Both the position numbers and the translations under genes were made by a program. The notes under the pieces were generated by a model. The model made no database searches and was not told the origin of the DNA. It saw only the letters and a program-made list of their open reading frames with translations. 64,000 nt of DNA from Chloroflexota bacterium (GTDB lineage: Bacteria > Chloroflexota > Anaerolineae > UBA4142 > SHND01): NCBI GenBank assembly GCA_004295045.1, contig SHND01000020.1, forward strand, positions 68,417 through 132,416. Reading direction: 5' to 3'. Positions 10,550 through 17,993 of the stretch are shown here, piece after piece (position 1 is the first letter of the stretch; every line of letters starts with the position of its first letter).

Positions 10550-11914
10550 ATGATCCTCACACGCCGCGCCCTCCTGCTCTTGCTCCTCACCGCACTGCTC
10601 GTCGCGCTGGGGACAATCGAGTTTGTGATGGTCTATCTCGCGCTCGGATATTTCGCGTTGATCGTGGGCATGATTGTGTTGGACCGCGCGCTGACGCCCA
10701 AGCCGGACGCGTTTCAAGTCGCTCGACACAACGACACGCGTTTGTCGCTCGGCGCAAAAAATCGCGTCGCAGTGCGCGTCGAAAATAACAGCCCGCGCAC
10801 CTTGCGCGTGACCGTGCGTGACGAATATCCGTCCGAATTTAGCGCCGACCGCGTGATTCTTGATTCCTCTGCATCGGATGAAAAAGGCGCGGGCGTTCGC
10901 ATTGCCGCGCGCAGTCGCGCCGAATTTGTGTACCACGTTCGCCCACCGCGTCGCGGCGATTATGCTTTCGGTGATACGAATCTGCGCTGGGGCGGCGTGT
11001 TGGGCTTGATCGTTCGGCAGGCGCGCTACGCCACCGCCGCGTCGGTCAAGGTTTATCCCAACCTCCTGGACATTCGCAAATACGAATTACAGACGCGCAA
11101 AGGAATGCTGCAAGAAATCGGCTTGCGCCAGATGCGGATGCTGGGGAGCGGCACAGAGTTTGAACGCTTGCGCGAATATCAACTGGACGACGAATTTCGA
11201 AAGATTGATTGGAAGGCGACGGCGCGGCGCGGCAAACCGGTGACGCGCGAATTCGAAACGGAAAAAAGTCAGACCATCATGTCGCTGCTCGATACGGGGC
11301 GATTGATGCGTCCGCCGATTGCAGACCCGTCGAATCCTTCGGGGCAGGGTTTGGCGAAACTGGATTATGCGGTCAATGCCGTTTTGATGCTTTCCTACGT
11401 TGCAGGTTTGCGCGGCGACCGCGTGGGGATGTTGGCATTCGCGGATGACGTTGAAAGTTATCTCGCGCCGCGCGCGGGACGCGGACAATTTTATAAAATG
11501 CTCGCGACGTTGTACGCGGTGGAATCGCAGCCCGTCGAATCCGATTACGTGCGCGCGTTTTCGTATCTTGGCGCGAAACACAAAAAGCGTTCGCTCATCG
11601 TCATCTTTTCCGACATTGCCACAGGCATCGCCGCCGAGACGTTGGTGAAACAAATCGCGCCCCTGTCGCCGCGTCACCTGGTACTGCTCGTTGCCATTGG
11701 CGATCCGACCGTCGTCCAAATGGCGCAGCAACTGCCGCGCGATTCGGTGAGTGTGTACGAACGCGCGGTGGCGGAACAACTGGTGGACGAACGCGCGTTG
11801 ATTTTGGAAAAATTGCGTCAGCGCGGCGTGCTGACGCTGGATGTCACCGCAAATCAATTGACGGTCGCGGTGGTGAACAAATATTTGGAATTAAAAGCGC
11901 GCGGAAGGATTTAG
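10550..11914 (+). CDS. DUF58 (VWA-like) membrane protein
   Basis: 454 residues. Two hydrophobic segments at the N-terminus (residues ~5-50), a beta-rich domain, then the DUF58 core (LREYQLDDEFRKIDWKATARRGKPV) and a VWA-like fold with IMSLLDTGRLM as the modified MIDAS region. DUF58 proteins are the usual partners of MoxR ATPases. It begins three bases after the MoxR stop. The TAG stop is followed at once by a 7-bp repeat array that ends just before the next gene. Confidence 0.9.
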   Translation: MILTRRALLLLLLTALLVALGTIEFVMVYLALGYFALIVGMIVLDRALTPKPDAFQVARHNDTRLSLGAKNRVAVRVENNSPRTLRVTVRDEYPSEFSADRVILDSSASDEKGAGVRIAARSRAEFVYHVRPPRRGDYAFGDTNLRWGGVLGLIVRQARYATAASVKVYPNLLDIRKYELQTRKGMLQEIGLRQMRMLGSGTEFERLREYQLDDEFRKIDWKATARRGKPVTREFETEKSQTIMSLLDTGRLMRPPIADPSNPSGQGLAKLDYAVNAVLMLSYVAGLRGDRVGMLAFADDVESYLAPRAGRGQFYKMLATLYAVESQPVESDYVRAFSYLGAKHKKRSLIVIFSDIATGIAAETLVKQIAPLSPRHLVLLVAIGDPTVVQMAQQLPRDSVSVYERAVAEQLVDERALILEKLRQRGVLTLDVTANQLTVAVVNKYLELKARGRI

Positions 11915-11922
11915 GAATTTCT

Positions 11923-11999
11923 GATGTGCGATTTTTGATTTATGATTTCAGACAATTGGCTTGCCAAGCAAAAATCATAAATCAACAATCAAGAATCCA
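11923..11999. repeat. Palindromic array of eleven degenerate 7-bp units
   Basis: The 77 bp between the DUF58 gene and the next ATG divide into eleven heptamers, mostly of the form GATTTNN on the left half and AAATCAN on the right half. The outer arms at 11935-11948 and 11972-11985 are perfect 14-bp inverted repeats, and a smaller TTGGC/GCCAA palindrome sits at the centre. There is no GC-rich stem with a T tract, so it is not a standard terminator, though it could form a long AU-rich hairpin in RNA. Confidence 0.75.
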
Positions 12000-12002
12000 A
12001 AC

Positions 12003-12575
12003 ATGAGCCGAAATACAAAAATCGCATTAATCGTCGTCGGCGCGTTGGTCGTGATTTGTCTCGGCGTGTGCGGCATCGGCTGGTTCATGCTCAACCGTGT
12101 GAGTCAGCAATTTCTGTCGCCCGACCCGCAAGCCGCGAAACGCGTTGCTTCCGAAATTGTTGATTACACACTGCCCGACGGATATTCCGAACTCATGGGC
12201 GTGGATTTTCTGGTGTACAAGATGGCAGTCATTGCGCCAACGCAGCGAGCGAGCGACGGAATGGTCTTTATGTTGATGCAAACGGGCGCGGGCGGCATGG
12301 ACCAAGCCGAGATGGAACGGCAGATGCAGCAAGCGTTTCAGCAGCAGTTCAATCGCAGTGGCGGGACAACGCACGTCGTGGGTCAAGAGCGCGTGAACAT
12401 TCGCGGACGCGAAACGACGTTGACGATTGCCGAGAATGATACCTCGCCGCCCATGCGGCAAGCGGTAGGCACGTTCGAGGGAAAAAATGGTGGAATGGTG
12501 GTTCTGATGGTGATGGCAAATGCAGACGATTGGAACGATGAATTGATGCGCGAATTTCTCGGCTCGTTCCGTTAA
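12003..12575 (+). CDS. Small membrane-anchored protein of unknown function
   Basis: 190 residues from ATG 12003; the longer frame from 11961 runs through the repeat array and is rejected. A single N-terminal membrane segment (residues ~5-25, rich in I, V, G) is followed by an extracytoplasmic domain with LPDGYSELMGVDFLVYKMA and repeated beta-like strands, ending LMREFLGSF. I recall similar anchored proteins of unknown function in Chloroflexota but cannot name a family. It lies inside the MoxR cluster, so a substrate or accessory role is possible. Its stop overlaps the stop of the convergent spoIIM-like gene. Confidence 0.6.
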   Translation: MSRNTKIALIVVGALVVICLGVCGIGWFMLNRVSQQFLSPDPQAAKRVASEIVDYTLPDGYSELMGVDFLVYKMAVIAPTQRASDGMVFMLMQTGAGGMDQAEMERQMQQAFQQQFNRSGGTTHVVGQERVNIRGRETTLTIAENDTSPPMRQAVGTFEGKNGGMVVLMVMANADDWNDELMREFLGSFR

Positions 12576-13534
12576 CGCGCGTTACGTTCGCGCCCTGTCA
12601 AAAAAAGATACGCGTACAACAACACGCCGGTCAAAATCGCAACGCCGAATTTTACGGGCGCGGGGATAAGGTCCGAGGGTGAAATCATTCCTTCAATCAC
12701 ACCGGCGATAATCAAGATCGGCGCGGTGCCGAGGAGCAAACGGATAGACTTGCTTGCGGCAATGCCCAAAGAATCGCGGCGCGAGAGCAAGCCGGGACGC
12801 AGCAGCGAATACCCGAGCATTAAACCTGCGCCGCCCGCAATCGTGATTTCGCTCAATTCCAAAACGCCGTGTCCCGCGACAAATTCTAAAAGCGGTGCGC
12901 CATTTCCATACACATCGAGCAGACCAAAGATCGCGCCGAGATGCATCCCATTTACGACCAAGACATAAAACGTCACCAGCCCAAAGGTCATTCCGCCCGT
13001 ATACGCGAGGAACGATACGCGCAAATTGTTCGTCATAATAAACGCCGAGCCGATTTCGTTTGCATCATTCAAATCTTTCCACCATTTCGTTCCGCTTTTG
13101 ATCAGATCAATCATGGAAGGACTCATCATGTAGGGCGCGGCATCGGGATTCAGGCGCAGCGCGAGATAACCGAGCAGCGCGGGACCAAAGAGCAGAATTG
13201 CGGCAACCGCGATGAACGGAAGCATCTCGCGATATAATTGGGGCAATGCTTTTAGATAAAAATTTTTGAGGCGGCGCAAAATGATCGGCTCACCGCGATA
13301 GACCACAGGATGCGCGCGCCCCACCAGTTGATTCAAATACGCCGTCACATCTTTGTCCGGAAAATCGCGCTGGGCAATCGCGAGGTCCGATGTGGCGCTG
13401 CGATACAGCTGTCCGAACTCGACAAGTTCCGCCTGGCTCAAAGCTTTCACCTGGTCGTGTTCGATTCGTTTCAATAAAACTTCCAACCGCTCCCAATCGC
13501 GTTTGCGTTGGCGCACCAATTGTTCAAACTGCAT
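12572..13534 (-). CDS. SpoIIM-family (stage II sporulation protein M-like) membrane protein
   Basis: 320 residues. The helical N-terminus (RKRDWERLEVLLKR ... ELVEFGQLYRSATSDLA) and the later segments with 5-6 membrane helices match the SpoIIM/DUF95 family seen beside MoxR-DUF58-RDD genes in non-sporulating bacteria. It is transcribed against the MoxR genes and divergently from the RDD gene, with only two bases between the two start codons. A Shine-Dalgarno-like AAGGAG lies 12 nt upstream of its ATG, inside the RDD coding sequence. No other sporulation genes are seen, so a membrane-remodelling role is only inferred. Confidence 0.85.
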   Translation of the reverse strand: MQFEQLVRQRKRDWERLEVLLKRIEHDQVKALSQAELVEFGQLYRSATSDLAIAQRDFPDKDVTAYLNQLVGRAHPVVYRGEPIILRRLKNFYLKALPQLYREMLPFIAVAAILLFGPALLGYLALRLNPDAAPYMMSPSMIDLIKSGTKWWKDLNDANEIGSAFIMTNNLRVSFLAYTGGMTFGLVTFYVLVVNGMHLGAIFGLLDVYGNGAPLLEFVAGHGVLELSEITIAGGAGLMLGYSLLRPGLLSRRDSLGIAASKSIRLLLGTAPILIIAGVIEGMISPSDLIPAPVKFGVAILTGVLLYAYLFLTGRERNAR

Positions 13535-13536
13535 AA

Positions 13537-14316
13537 ATGGAAACCACTCCTTCTGATCGCTTTGTCGTCGAAACTCCCGAAAATATTCGCTTTGGGTACG
13601 ATGTCGCAGATATCGGCTCTCGCTTTCTGGCGATCTCGATTGATTCGCTCATTCAGGGCGTATTGTACATTATTTTTTCCGTGGCAATGCTTATTCTCGC
13701 CGCGAATTTTTCGACGATTGCACTGCCGCGGATTGTCAATGATTCCCTTGGCGTCATCTTTATTCTCAGCATCTTTGTAATCCAATTCGGCTATTTCATG
13801 TTTTTCGAAATTATTATGAGCGGACAAACGCCGGGCAAGCGTCTCTTTAATCTGCGCGTGATCAAAGACAACGGCTATCCGTTCGGCACGATGGATTCGA
13901 TTGTTCGCAATTTGGTACGGATTATTGATTTTTTCCCAATCGCGTATGGCATCGGCGTCATCACCATGTTCATGAATCGACGCGCGAAACGACTGGGCGA
14001 TTTTGCAGCCGGCACCATCGTCGTCAAGATGCGCGACCAAGTGCGCTTGAGCGATCTTCAAGTCGCTCCGCGCGCCGCGACCACGCCAACGCCCCTCTTT
14101 GCGAACGGCATCGAACACCTCGAGGAATCCGACATCGCGCTGGCAGAATCGTTCCTCTTGCGCCGCGCGAATTTCGTGAACGCCGACCAGCTTGCCCTCC
14201 GAATGGCGCAGCAGTTTACGACAAAGATGGGGCGCGGTGAGGCGCCAACCGACGGCAGCGCGGCGACGCAATTTTTGCGCGATACAGTGAATGAATATCG
14301 TCGCCAACGCGGTTGA
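13537..14316 (+). CDS. RDD-family membrane protein
   Basis: 259 residues. Starts ETTPSDRFVVETPENIRFGYDVA, then three to four membrane segments with the RDD hallmarks (GSRFLAISIDSLI; GQTPGKRLFNLRVI; RRAKRLGDFAAGTIVV). A ~90-residue hydrophilic tail follows. RDD proteins pair with SpoIIM-like proteins in MoxR clusters; transport or membrane-stress roles have been proposed for the family. It shares a start region with the SpoIIM-like gene: the ATGs are back to back, so each promoter must lie within the other gene or the messages have very short leaders. Confidence 0.88.
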   Translation: METTPSDRFVVETPENIRFGYDVADIGSRFLAISIDSLIQGVLYIIFSVAMLILAANFSTIALPRIVNDSLGVIFILSIFVIQFGYFMFFEIIMSGQTPGKRLFNLRVIKDNGYPFGTMDSIVRNLVRIIDFFPIAYGIGVITMFMNRRAKRLGDFAAGTIVVKMRDQVRLSDLQVAPRAATTPTPLFANGIEHLEESDIALAESFLLRRANFVNADQLALRMAQQFTTKMGRGEAPTDGSAATQFLRDTVNEYRRQRG

Positions 14317-14338
14317 AATTTGATCGCAGCAGTTTTGT

Positions 14339-15343
14339 ATGCAAGTGCGTGTTTTTCAATTCGCGCTGTGGTGTATCATCGGCGCACTGCTTTTCATCCC
14401 GCCCACCGTGCGCGCGGAAGATGATTTTCTCGCGCGGGCAATCCCGCTCGCGCAAAAGTCTCAACGCGAAACAACTGTCCCCGCCTCTGTGACGCTCGCC
14501 CAAGCCATGTGGGAGACAGGACGCGGACAGAGTCCCATCGGCAGCGCAAAAAATTATTTTGGCATCAAAGCAGCCGGCGCGAATGACAGCAGCGTGAACG
14601 TTGGAGCCATTGCGGAGGGTTGGGTGTGGGCATGGACAAAAGAATGGGACGGAAAAAAATATCAAGACCGCCGCGAGCGCTTTCGCAAATATCGTTCAAT
14701 GGAAGATTCGTTTCGCGACCATGGCTTGCTCTTGGCGACAACCCCGCGCTATGCGAGTGCGATGCGCGCTGTAGATGATCCGCGCGAGTTCGCGCGACGA
14801 ATCGCCGCCGCAGGATATGCAACCTCGCCCACGTACGCCCAAGACCTGATCGCGATTATGGACTTGGAAAATTTGTATCAGTACGATTTGCCGCGCAACG
14901 CCGCGCAAGTGATTTCGCAGTCGAAGCCGCTCACGGTGAACGCGGGTGATATTTTCCAAATCTATTTTGAAGTCAAAAACACAGGTTTTGGCACGTGGAG
15001 TCCAACTGCGGATTATTTTTTGGCGAACGTCAGTAATGAGGCGGACTTGGCGGCAAAGTCGCGGCAGGAACTGGATCAGTTAATATTACCGGAGCGCAAC
15101 AAGATTTGGGCAATCACAATGTTCGCACCGGCAAAGGCGGGCACGTATACCACAACATGGCAGCTCCAACACGGCGGCTCGAGCTTTGGTCCTCAGATGC
15201 GTGTCGAGATTTCAGTGGAGCCATCGCCGTTCCCGAAACAACTGCCATTGCTCATCGGCGTCGTCACGGTGAGTTTGGTCGGACTGGGAACGGCGTGGTA
15301 TCTTTATCGGCGCAAGCGACAAAAAAACCGCGCTCGCAGTTGA
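14339..15343 (+). CDS. Secreted GH73-type glucosaminidase with NBR1-like Ig domain and C-terminal anchor
   Basis: 334 residues. Signal peptide (residues ~1-27, ending VRAED); GH73/flagellar-muramidase-type domain at ~30-180 with the acidic catalytic motif AQAMWETGRGQSPIGS, NYFGIKA and later YATSPTYAQDL; an NBR1-type Ig domain at ~200-295 (VNAGDIFQIYFEVKNTGFGTW ... PAKAGTYTTTWQL); and a C-terminal membrane helix followed by RRKRQKNRARS. It should cleave peptidoglycan glycan strands outside the cell while anchored in the membrane. The Ig domain may bind a partner or surface. The 3' end overlaps a terminator acting on the opposite strand. Confidence 0.85.
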   Translation: MQVRVFQFALWCIIGALLFIPPTVRAEDDFLARAIPLAQKSQRETTVPASVTLAQAMWETGRGQSPIGSAKNYFGIKAAGANDSSVNVGAIAEGWVWAWTKEWDGKKYQDRRERFRKYRSMEDSFRDHGLLLATTPRYASAMRAVDDPREFARRIAAAGYATSPTYAQDLIAIMDLENLYQYDLPRNAAQVISQSKPLTVNAGDIFQIYFEVKNTGFGTWSPTADYFLANVSNEADLAAKSRQELDQLILPERNKIWAITMFAPAKAGTYTTTWQLQHGGSSFGPQMRVEISVEPSPFPKQLPLLIGVVTVSLVGLGTAWYLYRRKRQKNRARS

Positions 15344-15353
15344 ACGAGCGCGG
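15321..15353 (-). terminator. Intrinsic terminator for the small minus-strand gene
   Basis: Read on the minus strand: a perfect 9-bp GC-rich stem (CCGCGCTCG / CGAGCGCGG at 15345-15353 and 15328-15336), an 8-nt loop, then seven T (the A run at 15321-15327). It lies 45 bp after the stop of the 68-residue gene and inside the end of the plus-strand hydrolase gene, whose TGA falls in the loop. Confidence 0.85.
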
Positions 15354-15397
15354 AGATGATTTCTAGCTATCTACCAATCTGACAAAGTTATGAATGG

Positions 15398-15604
15398 CTA
15401 TGATGATTTCTTTTGTGTGCGGTACCATTCATTCAATGCTTCATTGAGCTCGAATTCTGCCGAGCCAATTTCGAGCATCGCGGCTGTAAATTCCTGCTGC
15501 TGTGCTTTTTTGGCAAGCTGCATACTACGCCGTTGAACGACTTTTTCTTGATAGTCTTTGGCTGCTTTCGCAACTCGCCGAAGGGCGGAAAGTTCTTTGT
15601 CCAT
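15398..15604 (-). CDS. Small helical protein of unknown function
   Basis: 68 residues, highly charged and almost certainly helical (KELSALRRVAKAAKDYQEK, then a second acidic helix ending NEWYRTQKKSS). No family is recognised. It looks real because all expression signals are present: GGAG 9 nt upstream of the ATG, a near-consensus promoter (TTGACT-18-TATTCT) about 75 bp upstream, and a strong terminator 45 bp downstream. It is monocistronic. It could be a small RNA-polymerase- or ribosome-associated factor or an antitoxin-like protein; nothing in the sequence decides. Confidence 0.65.
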   Translation of the reverse strand: MDKELSALRRVAKAAKDYQEKVVQRRSMQLAKKAQQQEFTAAMLEIGSAEFELNEALNEWYRTQKKSS

Positions 15605-15677
15605 GATTTCTGCTCCGAGAGTGGTTATCCGAAGTGTTTGCTCACCTCGGTCCCCCCTGATCAGTAATTTCGAACGG

Positions 15678-15707
15678 AGAATATCACTCTTTGCTAATCC
15701 AAGTCAA
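15678..15707 (-). promoter_or_regulatory. Sigma-A-type promoter for the 68-residue gene
   Basis: On the minus strand TTGACT (15702-15707) is followed after 18 bp by TATTCT (15678-15683). The predicted transcript has a leader of about 65 nt to the ATG at 15604. Confidence 0.65.
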
Positions 15708-15712
15708 TGGTA

Positions 15713-15821
15713 AACAGATTTCAAATCTGTTACAAACAGTACTAGGAACTTACTCCTACTTGCGGATTTTCACATGCGACATAACCATTTTCTTGTATCC
15801 ACTTTGGCATAAAGTTATGCC
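15713..15821. other. Two palindromes in a divergent promoter region
   Basis: 15713-15731 is an inverted repeat with 9-bp arms (AACAGATTT / AAATCTGTT) around one base, just upstream of the minus-strand promoter. 15806-15821 has 7-bp arms (GGCATAA / TTATGCC) with a two-base centre, just upstream of the plus-strand hydrolase gene. Both have the size of dimeric repressor operators or short hairpins. Confidence 0.45.
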
Positions 15822-15848
15822 GGAGCAAACTCAATTCAGGTCGTGACG

Positions 15849-16652
15849 ATGGGCGAATTTTCACTTCTCACTCTCAACACGTTTGGCTTGCCGCTCTTTT
15901 TGGGCTGGCGGCGCTTGGGACGGCTGATGAAACAGCTCGATCAATACGGCGCCGCCGTTTTGTGTTTTCAAGAAATTCAACAAAACGCGTACGTGCCGCT
16001 CTTGGAGCGCGGCTTGCCCGATTATCAATATTATGCGTACGAGTCCAATTGGTTCGCGCCGAAAGGAGGACTGTTCACTGCCACGCGCGAGCCAATGGAG
16101 CAAAGCGGCTTTATCGCGTACGAAAATCGCGGCCGACCATTCAGCGCGGGCTTTGCGGATTGGGCGCTGAACAAAGGTGTATTGATGACGCAGGTGCAAG
16201 TGAAAGGTCGCCACATCGTTGTAATGAATACGCATCTGCACGCAAACTATGCGGGCAATTGGACGAGCGATCATTCCATGTCGCGCATTCAACGCGATCA
16301 GGTTCGACATCTCGCCCAGCTGATTCGCGAGCAGCCCGGCGACGCGCTGGTGGTTGCATGTGGTGACTTTAATTTTCCGCGCGGCACTTTTTTGTATGAC
16401 GAGCTCATCGCCCAAGCCAACTTGATTGACCCGCTCGCAGACGATCCGCGTCCGACGTACCGTCCCTTTCCATTGATTCCCAAAGAAAAATGGTCCCTGC
16501 CAATTGATTTTTGTTTTGTCCGCTTGCCCGCGTGGCAAGGACTCCAAGTGACCGGGGATATCATAGAGATTCAAGATGACACAAAACTGTTTCCCATGCA
16601 GCGCTTTTTGACGGATCACAACGCGCTGACCCTAAAAGTGAATTGGGATTGA
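15849..16652 (+). CDS. Endonuclease/exonuclease/phosphatase (EEP) family hydrolase
   Basis: 267 residues from ATG 15849, preferred over GTG 15843 because AGG at 15838-15840 is eight bases upstream. EEP-fold motifs in order: LLTLNTFG, the catalytic Glu in LCFQEIQ, MNTHLHANY, CGDFNFPRG (Asp/Asn) and the C-terminal TDHNAL Asp-His pair. All metal and catalytic residues are present. EEP enzymes cleave phosphodiesters in DNA, inositol lipids or sphingomyelin; there is no signal peptide, so it is likely cytoplasmic. The substrate is not predictable. The CYTH gene starts one base after its stop. Confidence 0.85.
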   Translation: MGEFSLLTLNTFGLPLFLGWRRLGRLMKQLDQYGAAVLCFQEIQQNAYVPLLERGLPDYQYYAYESNWFAPKGGLFTATREPMEQSGFIAYENRGRPFSAGFADWALNKGVLMTQVQVKGRHIVVMNTHLHANYAGNWTSDHSMSRIQRDQVRHLAQLIREQPGDALVVACGDFNFPRGTFLYDELIAQANLIDPLADDPRPTYRPFPLIPKEKWSLPIDFCFVRLPAWQGLQVTGDIIEIQDDTKLFPMQRFLTDHNALTLKVNWD

Positions 16653-16653
16653 A

Positions 16654-17283
16654 ATGGAAATTGAAGCCAAGTACATCGTCCCCGACCCCGCATTCGCACG
16701 AAAATTACGCGCGCTTGAAAGAGTAAATGGATTCAGCTTGAGTACGCCAACGCGTCTGCGCGTACGTGACACATTCTTTGATACCCGCATGAACGATTTG
16801 CTCCAAGTGCGATATGTCTTGCGAATTCGTCAACGCAGCGACGGCAAACGTTTCATCACGCTCAAGCAGCCCACGATCCGCCAGGATGCAATTCATCGCC
16901 GCCCTGAAACGGAACAGGAATTGCACATACAAAAGACACCGCGCGTTTTGCATTTGAGCGAACTGCCGCCCCGCATCAAAAAACTTGTTGCGCCAATTGC
17001 GCGCAGTGATTCACTCGTTCCACTCTTTTCAATTTCGCAGACGCGCCAAATAAGAATGCTTCGGCAGGGACGCGCTGTCATTGCCGAATGGAGTTTGGAC
17101 CACGTGCGTTTTCGCGCAGGCAGGCGCACGCGCGCCTTTTATGAATTGGAGATTGAATTAAAAAACAAGGGGACGGAAAAAGACTTGGCAAAGCTTACAG
17201 CGTGGCTCGAGCAAGAATACCAATTGCAGCCGGCTGTGGAAAGCAAGTTTGCGCGCGCGCTGGAATTTACGCGCGGCACGTAG
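16654..17283 (+). CDS. CYTH-domain protein (triphosphate tunnel enzyme)
   Basis: 209 residues. It begins with the defining ExExK motif (MEIEAKY), then RLRVRDTFFDT, VLRIRQRSDGKRFITLKQP, and the late E-x-E strand (FYELEIELK) and KFARAL. CYTH proteins bind triphosphates in a beta tunnel; bacterial members are inorganic triphosphatases, thiamine triphosphatases or class IV adenylate cyclases. No CHAD domain is fused or adjacent. It follows the EEP hydrolase with a one-base gap, so the two are probably co-expressed, possibly both acting on phosphate esters. Confidence 0.85.
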   Translation: MEIEAKYIVPDPAFARKLRALERVNGFSLSTPTRLRVRDTFFDTRMNDLLQVRYVLRIRQRSDGKRFITLKQPTIRQDAIHRRPETEQELHIQKTPRVLHLSELPPRIKKLVAPIARSDSLVPLFSISQTRQIRMLRQGRAVIAEWSLDHVRFRAGRRTRAFYELEIELKNKGTEKDLAKLTAWLEQEYQLQPAVESKFARALEFTRGT

Positions 17284-17309
17284 GAAACGACCAGCGGAAT
17301 TATTTTGCG

Positions 17310-17993
17310 TTACCAATCGCACAACACAACATGCACGAACTTTGGACCATGCACGCCGCGCTGCAAAACTAATTCAATATCGGCGGTCCGACTCGGACCT
17401 GCGACGAAAGCTAAATTGCTCGCCTCGCGCGTAATGTCGGGATACGCGGCGAAAAAGGATGCCATGTTTGGAAACAAGCGCGAGGTTTGCAGCAGCGCAA
17501 TGTGCGTGGGCGGAAGCAACGACGCCAAACGCGGACGCGCAGCGGACGAAAGCAGCGCGAGCGAACCCGTATCCGCCAAGCCCGCGAGCGCGCCCGTGAT
17601 TCCCACTGTCGCGCGTTCCAACGTCATCAATTTGTTTTTACGTTCCGCCGCGTCTTTTGCAAGTTTCACTTTTTGCCTTGTGTAACCACTGGCTTGGAGC
17701 GCATCCCCTAACCCGCGCACAGGCATTTCCGAATCCTCCCAACTCAGCAATTCTTTGCCGCCAACGTCGCGCAGCAGCTTGAGAACAATTTCAATTGCTT
17801 CTTCGTCACTCTGCGCAAGAAAACTCAACCCGCCGAGCAGTTCCAGTTCGCGTCGGAAATTTTCAAGCATCGCCGCGCGCTCACCCTGCCCTGCTGATAC
17901 GCGCGGCGGAACGGTTGCACGCGCGGTAGGCAGATGCGCAGTTTTCAATGACGCACGAATTTGTGACAAAACTTGTTCTCGGTCGTCTCTCAT
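17310..17993 (-). CDS. lutC: LutC/YkgG-type LUD-domain lactate utilisation protein
   Basis: 227 residues, a single LUD domain with the conserved end TREASNLAFVAGPSRTADIELVLQRG, preceded by GLADTGSL, the usual LutC pattern. With lutA and lutB it forms the non-flavin L-lactate dehydrogenase complex that oxidises lactate to pyruvate. Its ATG overlaps the end of lutB by four bases, and it is the last gene of the lut operon. Confidence 0.93.
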   Translation of the reverse strand: MRDDREQVLSQIRASLKTAHLPTARATVPPRVSAGQGERAAMLENFRRELELLGGLSFLAQSDEEAIEIVLKLLRDVGGKELLSWEDSEMPVRGLGDALQASGYTRQKVKLAKDAAERKNKLMTLERATVGITGALAGLADTGSLALLSSAARPRLASLLPPTHIALLQTSRLFPNMASFFAAYPDITREASNLAFVAGPSRTADIELVLQRGVHGPKFVHVVLCDW

